DNA of 11,293 bases from Chloroflexota bacterium (GTDB lineage: Bacteria > Chloroflexota > Anaerolineae > Aggregatilineales > UBA2796), in contig JAGHYP010000065.1 of NCBI GenBank assembly GCA_017743585.1, positions 1 to 11,293 on the forward strand, read 5' to 3'. A program made the position numbers and the translations under genes. Each line of letters begins with the position of its first letter. Position 1 is the stretch's first letter. The notes under the pieces were generated by a model. That model made no database searches. It was not told where the DNA came from and saw only the letters and a list, made by a program, of their open reading frames with translations. This document shows positions 6,747-11,293 of the stretch, piece by piece.

Positions 6747-7031
6747 TCACGTCTTCTTGCCGCTGACGGCCTCGCGCAGCTGCGAGCCGGGGCTGAACGT
6801 CGGGCGCTTGCGCGCTGCGATCGTGATCTTTTCCTTCGTGCGCGGATTGGTGCCAGTGCGTGCCGCCGATTCACGCACCTCGAAGGTGCCGAAGCCTGTG
6901 ATGGTGACTTTCTCACCGTTCTTCAGCGTCTCGGTCACGATCTCGATGAGTGCGTTCACCGCCTTTGCCGCCTCTGCTTGCGTCAGGTTAGCCGCCTCTG
7001 CCACGCGCTTGACCAAATCCGTTTTTTGCAT
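6747..7031 (-). CDS. hup: DNA-binding protein HU
   Basis: A 94-residue member of the HU/IHF family, close to the usual 90. HU dimers bend and wrap DNA with little sequence preference and organise the nucleoid. Visible features are the helical N-terminus (MQKTDLVKRVAEAANLTQ), the core motif GFGTFEVR (46-53), the beta-arm RTGTNPRTKEKITI with the intercalating proline at P63, and the C-terminal P-x-F-x-PG-x-x-LREAV. The RTGTNP arm is an ordinary HU arm and the gene has no IHF partner nearby, so HU is preferred over IHF. AAGGAG (complement of 7038-7043) sits 6 nt before the ATG. A perfect TATAAT lies 32 nt upstream and a terminator follows the stop, so it is a single-gene transcript. It diverges from pfkA. 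Confidence 0.95.
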   Translation of the reverse strand: MQKTDLVKRVAEAANLTQAEAAKAVNALIEIVTETLKNGEKVTITGFGTFEVRESAARTGTNPRTKEKITIAARKRPTFSPGSQLREAVSGKKT

Positions 7032-7063
7032 CGGAATCTCCTTCGGTTAGACAGACTACCGCG

Positions 7064-7069
7064 ATTATA
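7064..7069 (-). promoter_or_regulatory. -10 element of the HU promoter
   Basis: Read on the minus strand this is a perfect TATAAT, 32 nt before the HU start codon. There is no good TTGACA at 16-18 bp spacing; that position is occupied by the left arm of an inverted repeat (7080-7088). Activation or repression through that arm would therefore be possible. Confidence 0.65.
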
Positions 7070-7079
7070 CACGCTTTCT

Positions 7080-7140
7080 GCGCTTGCGCTAGGGCGAAAA
7101 GCGTCGGTTTTGGGCAATTGTCATAAATTGCCGCAAGCGC
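7080..7140. repeat. Nested inverted repeats between hup and pfkA
   Basis: The outer arms GCGCTTGCG (7080-7088) and CGCAAGCGC (7132-7140) are exact inverted copies. Inside them, GGCAATT (7113-7119) and AATTGCC (7126-7132) form a second perfect dyad with a 6-bp centre. A further direct copy of GCGCTTGC follows at 7151-7158. The outer left arm covers the expected -35 position of the HU promoter. The rest of the 250-bp intergenic region holds the two promoters and ribosome-binding sites and no gene. Confidence 0.65.
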
Positions 7141-7214
7141 TATGTGCAGCGCGCTTGCAACGCACTTTACAGCAGCAGAGCGCCGAGAGGAACACAACGC
7201 TCTGAGGCAGGATG

Positions 7215-7223
7215 TGTTATACT
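7215..7223 (+). promoter_or_regulatory. Extended -10 promoter of pfkA
   Basis: TGTTATACT gives TG-n plus TATACT (five of six consensus bases), 58 nt before the pfkA ATG at 7282. No clear -35 hexamer is seen, which an extended -10 tolerates. The ribosome-binding site GAGGGAG (7267-7273) follows 8 nt before the start codon. Confidence 0.55.
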
Positions 7224-7281
7224 CCTGACTGAAGCACAACTTGATCGAAAGTCCACTGCCCAGAGTGAGGGAGCGCAATTT

Positions 7282-8247
7282 ATGAAACGAATCGCCGTGA
7301 TGACCAGCGGCGGCGATGCGCCGGGCATGAATGCCGCTATCCGCGCTGTGGTGCGGACTGCGTTAGCGAAAGGCATTGAGGTGTATGGCATTCGCCAAGC
7401 CTATCGTGGTTTGTTAGCAGGCGATTTTCAACGCCTGACCAGTCGCGAGGTGAGCGGCATTTTGCAGCGCGGCGGCACAATCCTGCAGACGGCGCGCAAC
7501 GAGGAATTCAAAACGCCCCAAGGGCAACGGCGCGGCCTGCGGCGGCTGAACGAACACAACATTGACGGCTTGATCGTGATCGGCGGAGACGGCAGCCTGC
7601 GCGGCGCGCTCGCCTTGCACAAGCTGAATGTGCCAGTAGTCGGCATACCAGGCAGCATTGATAACGATATCTGGGGGACGAACATAAGCATCGGCGTGGA
7701 TACAGCGCTCAACACGATCCTTGACGCGCTCGACCGCCTGCGCGACACTGCCTCAAGCCACGAGCGCGCCTTCCTGATCGAGGTCATGGGGCGCAATTGC
7801 GGCTACCTCGCTTTGATGGCGGGCATTTTGGGCGGCGCTGAGCTGACGATCATCCCTGAGAAGACGATCGAGCTAGAGGAGATCGCAGCCCGCCTCGAGG
7901 ACGCCTATCTGCGCGGCAAGAACCACGCCATCGCCGTTGTTGCAGAGGGCGCCAAGCACAAGATCACTGACATCGCCAAGTACCTCGAAAGCCAGAACGT
8001 CGGCTTCGAGGTGCGCATGACTATCTTGGGGCATATCCAGCGCGGCGGCAGGCCTACTGCCTTCGATCGGCTGCTGGCGTCGCGGTTCGGCATCAAAGCT
8101 GTGGAGTGCTTGTGTAACGGCGAATACGGCGTGATGGTTGGGCTGAACGGGCGCGAGATCACAACTGTGCCGCTGGAAGAGGTCACCTCGCGGCAGCGCC
8201 CTGCCAACTTGGAATACTACGAGATCAGCGAGATGCTCTCGCGCTAA
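7282..8247 (+). CDS. pfkA: ATP-dependent 6-phosphofructokinase
   Basis: A 321-residue enzyme, the normal length of bacterial PfkA, converting fructose 6-phosphate to fructose 1,6-bisphosphate in glycolysis. Residues line up almost one-to-one with the E. coli enzyme: SGGDAPGMNAAIRA (9-22, ATP loop), TAR (70-72), GGDGS (101-105) with Gly104 marking ATP rather than pyrophosphate as donor, PGSIDNDI (123-130) with catalytic base D127, MGR (169-171), E222 and HIQRGG (251-256). The allosteric-site residues R21, R25, R154, E187, R211 and K213 are also present, so ADP/PEP-type control is likely. Ser replaces the usual Thr125 and Asn the usual Asp134. The ATG at 7282 is preceded by GAGGGAG; upstream in-frame codons to 7144 overlap the promoter and have no family match. 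Its stop overlaps the convergent lipoprotein gene by 4 bp. Confidence 0.96.
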   Translation: MKRIAVMTSGGDAPGMNAAIRAVVRTALAKGIEVYGIRQAYRGLLAGDFQRLTSREVSGILQRGGTILQTARNEEFKTPQGQRRGLRRLNEHNIDGLIVIGGDGSLRGALALHKLNVPVVGIPGSIDNDIWGTNISIGVDTALNTILDALDRLRDTASSHERAFLIEVMGRNCGYLALMAGILGGAELTIIPEKTIELEEIAARLEDAYLRGKNHAIAVVAEGAKHKITDIAKYLESQNVGFEVRMTILGHIQRGGRPTAFDRLLASRFGIKAVECLCNGEYGVMVGLNGREITTVPLEEVTSRQRPANLEYYEISEMLSR

Positions 8248-8933
8248 CGATTGACGCGCAGCTCGGCGTAGAGCGTGCCGTACAGCGCGCCGCCGCTGAT
8301 GCCGCTCAGATCAGCGCTGAACCGGCGGACGAAGCCAGCCTGTAGCGGCACGCTGAAGCCCAGCAGATCGGCAGCGCGCATCGCCTGCCAGAAGATCGGC
8401 TCGCTCAGCGTGACGCCTTCGGGGAAGTCAGGGCAAGCTATCCTAAGCGTGGTGGTTTGCAGCGCGTTTTCGGGCTGCAGGCGCAGGGCTGCCAGCATAG
8501 CGTCGCCTTCAGCAGCCTGCAATGTGCCGCTGATCGAAGCCCGAATCGGCTCGGCGTCGAGCGCAGCAGTGACGCACGGCGGCTGCCAGATCGCAGGATA
8601 GAACTCAGCGCTGCCAGCGAGCGTGCCATCCAGCTGCACGTCCAAGCTCAGCGTGCCGACAAAGCGCACGTCGTCGAAGGTGATCCCCTCGCGCAGCTGC
8701 AAAGTCAGATCGATCAGCCATGCGCCGAGCAATGGCGCGATCGCACGGGGCAGGGTCGGAGTCAGAGTCGGCTGCGGCGTCTCGGTCGGCACGAGGGTGA
8801 CGATACGGGTCGGCACGCGCATCGGCGCGAGCGGGCGCGGCGTGGCAGTCGGCGTCGGCAATGGCGCGCATGCCGCCACTAGCAAGCTGCACATCGCGCT
8901 GAACAGGGCGCGCCGCGCGCCAATCGCCATCAT
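8244..8933 (-). CDS. Putative lipoprotein of unknown function
   Basis: A 229-residue protein with a lipoprotein signal: basic start (GARRALF), hydrophobic stretch and lipobox LVAAC, giving a lipidated Cys at 22. A Thr/Pro-rich tether (about 24-62) follows and would hold the domain away from the membrane. The remaining ~165 residues form a predicted beta-rich domain with alternating hydrophobics (for example VRFVGTLSLDVQLDGTLAGS) and no recognised enzyme motif. Two Cys (about 119 and 170) could form a disulfide. Two adjacent ATG codons (8931-8933 and 8928-8930) are both usable starts; the upstream GGGCGG is a weak ribosome-binding site. The gene is convergent with pfkA. The 137 bp upstream (8934-9070) show no clear promoter or terminator. 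I do not recognise a family. Confidence 0.75.
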   Translation of the reverse strand: MMAIGARRALFSAMCSLLVAACAPLPTPTATPRPLAPMRVPTRIVTLVPTETPQPTLTPTLPRAIAPLLGAWLIDLTLQLREGITFDDVRFVGTLSLDVQLDGTLAGSAEFYPAIWQPPCVTAALDAEPIRASISGTLQAAEGDAMLAALRLQPENALQTTTLRIACPDFPEGVTLSEPIFWQAMRAADLLGFSVPLQAGFVRRFSADLSGISGGALYGTLYAELRVNR

Positions 8934-9070
8934 CGCCGCCCATCCAACTATCTCATGATTGTCACGATTGTCGACTGTGGCAGAGCCGTGCTTTTTATCT
9001 GGCCGGCGGCGCGCGAATCAGGGGCGCCAATGCCCTGCTTTGCCTCGCGGCACCCCTCGCCTGCTCGCGC

Positions 9071-10771
9071 CTACCAGCGCAAGTGTGTCACAGCGCCCTC
9101 AGCCGCCGATTGTACCAAGCGCGCATACTTGGCGAAGACGCCCTGCCGGTAGCGCGGCGCAGGCGGCCGCCACGCTGCACGGCGCTCAGCTAGCTCGGCA
9201 TCGCTCAGCTCGACGTTCACCTGGCGCGCCGTCACGTCAATGCTGATCATGTCCCCTTCGCGCAGCAGGGCGATCGGGCCGCCAAGCGCCGCCTCTGGGG
9301 CTACATGCCCGATCATCAAGCCGCGCGTCGCGCCGCTGAAACGGCCGTCTGTGATCAGCGCCACTGAGTCGCCCAAATCCGCGCCCGCGATCGCCGCCGT
9401 GACCGCCAACATCTCCTGCATGCCAGGCCCGCCGACCGGACCTTCGTAGCGGATGACCACCACATCGCCCGGTTTGATCTGATTGCTGTAGGCCGCTTGC
9501 AGCGCCTCTGCTTCGCTATCGAAGACGCGCGCCCTGCCGCGATGTGTCAGCCGCTCATGACCGAACAGCTTGACAACTGCTCCGTCGGGCGCTAGGTTGC
9601 CGCGCAAGATCACCAAGCCGCCCGTCGGCTTGATCGGATTGCTGAGCGGGCGAATCACCTCTTGTCCCGGCGTCTCCTGCGCCCCCGCCGCTTCTTCGGC
9701 AATGGTCTTGCCAGTGACAGTCAAGCAATCGCCGTGCAGATAGCCGCCTTCCAGCAGGCGCTTCGCCAAGAGCGGGATGCCGCCGGCGCGCGTCATGTCT
9801 GTGGCGACGAAACGACCGCTCGGCTTGAGATCGCACAGCAGCGGCGTGGACTCGCTGAGCTGATGGATATCCTCAAGCGTGAGCGGCACGCCCGCCTCGC
9901 GCGCAATCGCGAGCATGTGCAGCACACCGTTGGTCGAGCCGCCCGTGGCTGCGATCGAGCGCACGGCGTTCTCAATTGATTTGCGAGTCACGATCTGTGA
10001 AGGACGCCGATCGGCCGCGATCATTTCCACAATCAGCTGCCCTGCGCGGTAGGCGACCTCATCTTTCTGGGGATCCATTGCCGGCACGCCCGCCGAGCCG
10101 ATTGGCGACATGCCCAGCATCTCCACTGCCGTCGCCATCGTGTTGGCAGTGAACTGTCCGCCGCAGGCGCCTGGGCCGGGGCAGGCCGCCGACTCAATCG
10201 CGCGCAGCTCCTCGAGCGTGAGCTTACCTTTGGTGTACGCGCCAATCGCCTCGAAGACGTCTTGAATGGTGATATCTCTGCCGTTGTAGTGCCCAGGCGC
10301 GATCGAGCCGCCGTACAGCGCCAGCGAGGGGATATCGCAGCGAATCAAGCCCATGACCGTGCCGGGAATCGTCTTATCGCAGCCGTTGAGCGCGACCACG
10401 CCGTCGAAGGCGTTAGCGCGCACCAGCAGCTCGATTGAATCAGCGATCACCTCGCGGCTGATGAGCGACGCCTTCATGCCCTCAGTGCCCATTGTGATGC
10501 CATCTGAGATGCTGACCGTGTTGAACTCCAACGGCGTGCCGCCCGCCGCCTTGATGCCCTCGCGCACCTTCGCCGCCAAGCGCCGCAAGTGCCAGTTGCA
10601 CGGCCCGATCTCGATCCAAGTGTTGGCGATGCCGATGATCGGCTTGTTCAAGTCCTCATCAGTCAAGCCGATCGCCTTGAGCATGCTGCGCGCGCCCGCG
10701 CGGCTGACGCCTTCCAGCAACACGCGGCTGCGCCGATTCAATTGATGAGTGGTCTTGCCGTTGCCTGTCAT
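9071..10771 (-). CDS. ilvD: Dihydroxyacid dehydratase
   Basis: A 566-residue protein, normal for IlvD, catalysing dehydration of 2,3-dihydroxy-isovalerate and 2,3-dihydroxy-3-methylvalerate, the third common step of valine and isoleucine synthesis. The three iron-sulfur cluster cysteines are visible: C58 (GPCNWHL), C131 (NGCDKT) and C203 (GACGGQFTANTMA). Next to C131 are D132 and K133, the metal ligand and carbamylated lysine of the family. S479 in DGRFSGATRG (476-485), the proposed catalytic base, is also there. All motifs are of the IlvD type rather than phosphogluconate dehydratase (Edd), which is longer. The ATG at 10769-10771 is preceded by AAAGGT (complement of 10783-10788) at 11-nt spacing. 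No other ilv or leu gene is in the window. The 13-bp repeat array fills the upstream region where its promoter must lie; TACAAT (complement of 10827-10832) is a possible -10 inside it. Confidence 0.96.
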   Translation of the reverse strand: MTGNGKTTHQLNRRSRVLLEGVSRAGARSMLKAIGLTDEDLNKPIIGIANTWIEIGPCNWHLRRLAAKVREGIKAAGGTPLEFNTVSISDGITMGTEGMKASLISREVIADSIELLVRANAFDGVVALNGCDKTIPGTVMGLIRCDIPSLALYGGSIAPGHYNGRDITIQDVFEAIGAYTKGKLTLEELRAIESAACPGPGACGGQFTANTMATAVEMLGMSPIGSAGVPAMDPQKDEVAYRAGQLIVEMIAADRRPSQIVTRKSIENAVRSIAATGGSTNGVLHMLAIAREAGVPLTLEDIHQLSESTPLLCDLKPSGRFVATDMTRAGGIPLLAKRLLEGGYLHGDCLTVTGKTIAEEAAGAQETPGQEVIRPLSNPIKPTGGLVILRGNLAPDGAVVKLFGHERLTHRGRARVFDSEAEALQAAYSNQIKPGDVVVIRYEGPVGGPGMQEMLAVTAAIAGADLGDSVALITDGRFSGATRGLMIGHVAPEAALGGPIALLREGDMISIDVTARQVNVELSDAELAERRAAWRPPAPRYRQGVFAKYARLVQSAAEGAVTHLRW

Positions 10772-10813
10772 CTGGAAAAGCTACCTTTCAGCCCAGTTTC
10801 TGCTCTCGCTAGC

Positions 10814-10945
10814 ATTGTGCAACGGTATTGTACAACGATTATCGGGCAACGATATTGTGCAACGATATTGTGCTACGATATCGCGCAACGATTGCCGGGC
10901 AACGATACTGGGCAATCATATCGGGTAATGATGTTGGGCGACGAT
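10814..10945. repeat. Degenerate 13-bp tandem repeat array upstream of ilvD
   Basis: Ten contiguous 13-bp units with consensus near ATTGKGCAACGAT. They start at 10814, 10827, 10841, 10854, 10867, 10880, 10894, 10907, 10920 and 10933. One extra T is inserted after the second and sixth units. The centre of several units, TTG-NN-CAA, is itself an inverted repeat. Copies diverge more toward the right end. The array fills most of the 201-bp gap between the unknown upstream gene and ilvD. There are no spacers, so it is not a CRISPR array. Possible roles are binding sites for a multimeric regulator of ilvD or a simple minisatellite. Confidence 0.9.
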
Positions 10946-10972
10946 TGTACGGCATGCTCAGTGAAGCGCAAC

Positions 10973-11293
10973 TCACTGGCTCAGGCGCAAGAGCCTGCCG
11001 ACGATGTTTCCGAAGACGTCAATCGGCACGGCTTGCCACGCCTGATGCACTTCGGGCAGGATCAGCAGCGCGCCGCCATCTTCGATCTCCAGCGGATAGC
11101 TCTCGCCGTTGCGCAGCTCGACGGCGACCACGCTCACCTCAGGCTGCAGGGCGCGCACTGCAATGACCGTGTGCGGCGCGCCATCAGCGCTGCGCACCAC
11201 GCCTTGCGCCACAACCGCCGCCGCGCCCGGCTCGGCGCACGCGCTGAACGGCTGCGCCTCGGGCAGATCGGCGAGGAAGCGCACGCACGGCAC
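10973..11293 (-). CDS. Unknown protein, C-terminal fragment
   Basis: At least 106 residues, open to the right window edge and ending at a TGA (complement of 10973-10975). The visible part is rich in Ala and Val with alternating hydrophobic and polar residues (HTVIAVRALQPEVSVVAVEL), suggesting a beta-rich domain. It ends in a more helical tail (IDVFGNIVGRLLRLSQ). No signal, membrane segment or catalytic motif can be seen and I do not recognise a family. Codon use and GC content match the neighbours, and there is no overlapping alternative on the other strand with better features, so it is likely a real gene. It lies upstream of ilvD on the same strand but is separated from it by the repeat array, so cotranscription is uncertain. 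Confidence 0.6.
   Translation of the reverse strand: MPCVRFLADLPEAQPFSACAEPGAAAVVAQGVVRSADGAPHTVIAVRALQPEVSVVAVELRNGESYPLEIEDGGALLILPEVHQAWQAVPIDVFGNIVGRLLRLSQ

Noticed and set aside
7144..7281. 46-residue N-terminal extension of pfkA
   Set aside because: It spans the extended -10 promoter and the ribosome-binding site, and PfkA proteins begin at the MKRIAVMTSGG position.
9008..9028. GC-rich hairpin downstream of ilvD as its terminator
   Set aside because: The stem is 5 bp with an 11-nt loop and, on the minus strand, is followed by GCCGGCC and then an A-rich rather than T-rich run.
10814..10945. CRISPR array
   Set aside because: Units are only 13 bp, directly adjacent and without spacers, and no cas gene is present.
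10959..10978. Inverted repeat CAGTGA-N8-TCACTG as terminator of the unknown gene
   Set aside because: The stem is only 6 bp, overlaps the stop codon and is not followed by a T-run on the minus strand.
10828..11166. Plus-strand open frame starting within the 13-bp repeats
   Set aside because: Its N-terminus is a translation of the repeat array and the rest is antisense to the better-supported minus-strand gene.

Overview
The window is high-GC bacterial DNA. Gene style and content suggest a member of the Chloroflexota (Anaerolineae-like): short HEAT-repeat proteins in tandem, a small Thr/Pro-rich lipoprotein, and conventional -10/-35 promoters. That placement is an inference from gene content and needs a marker search to confirm. 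All proteins look intact except the two genes cut by the window edges. No tRNA, rRNA, insertion sequence, prophage or CRISPR array was seen.

Layout. Positions 1-223 (minus) hold the N-terminus of a MobA-type molybdenum-cofactor guanylyltransferase. After a 294-bp divergent intergenic region comes an unusual galactokinase (518-2233, plus), which carries an extra N-terminal nucleoside 2-deoxyribosyltransferase-like domain. Next on the plus strand are three short paralogous HEAT-repeat proteins (2379-3335). They are followed by a hyperacidic repeat protein with its own strong promoter (3422-3793) and glycogen synthase glgA (3808-5271). A major facilitator transporter (5252-6550, minus) overlaps the glgA 3' end. 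HU (6747-7031, minus) and 6-phosphofructokinase (7282-8247, plus) diverge from a 250-bp region with nested inverted repeats. A lipoprotein (8244-8933, minus) and dihydroxyacid dehydratase ilvD (9071-10771, minus) follow. Upstream of ilvD lies a degenerate 13-bp tandem repeat array (10814-10945), then the C-terminal end of an unrecognised protein (10973-11293, minus).

How the genes fit together. Three genes belong to central sugar metabolism: galactose phosphorylation (galK), glycolytic commitment (pfkA) and glycogen synthesis (glgA). They are separate transcription units rather than one pathway operon. IlvD belongs to branched-chain amino acid synthesis, HU to nucleoid structure and MobA to molybdenum cofactor maturation. 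The three HEAT genes are packed like an operon, and the acidic-protein/glgA pair probably forms another.

The best candidates for something undescribed are the deoxyribosyltransferase-like/galactokinase fusion, the 13-bp repeat array at the ilvD promoter, the hyperacidic 51-bp-repeat protein cotranscribed with glgA, and the HEAT triplet sharing an AG..IY signature. I did not find a recognisable multi-gene defence or mobile system.
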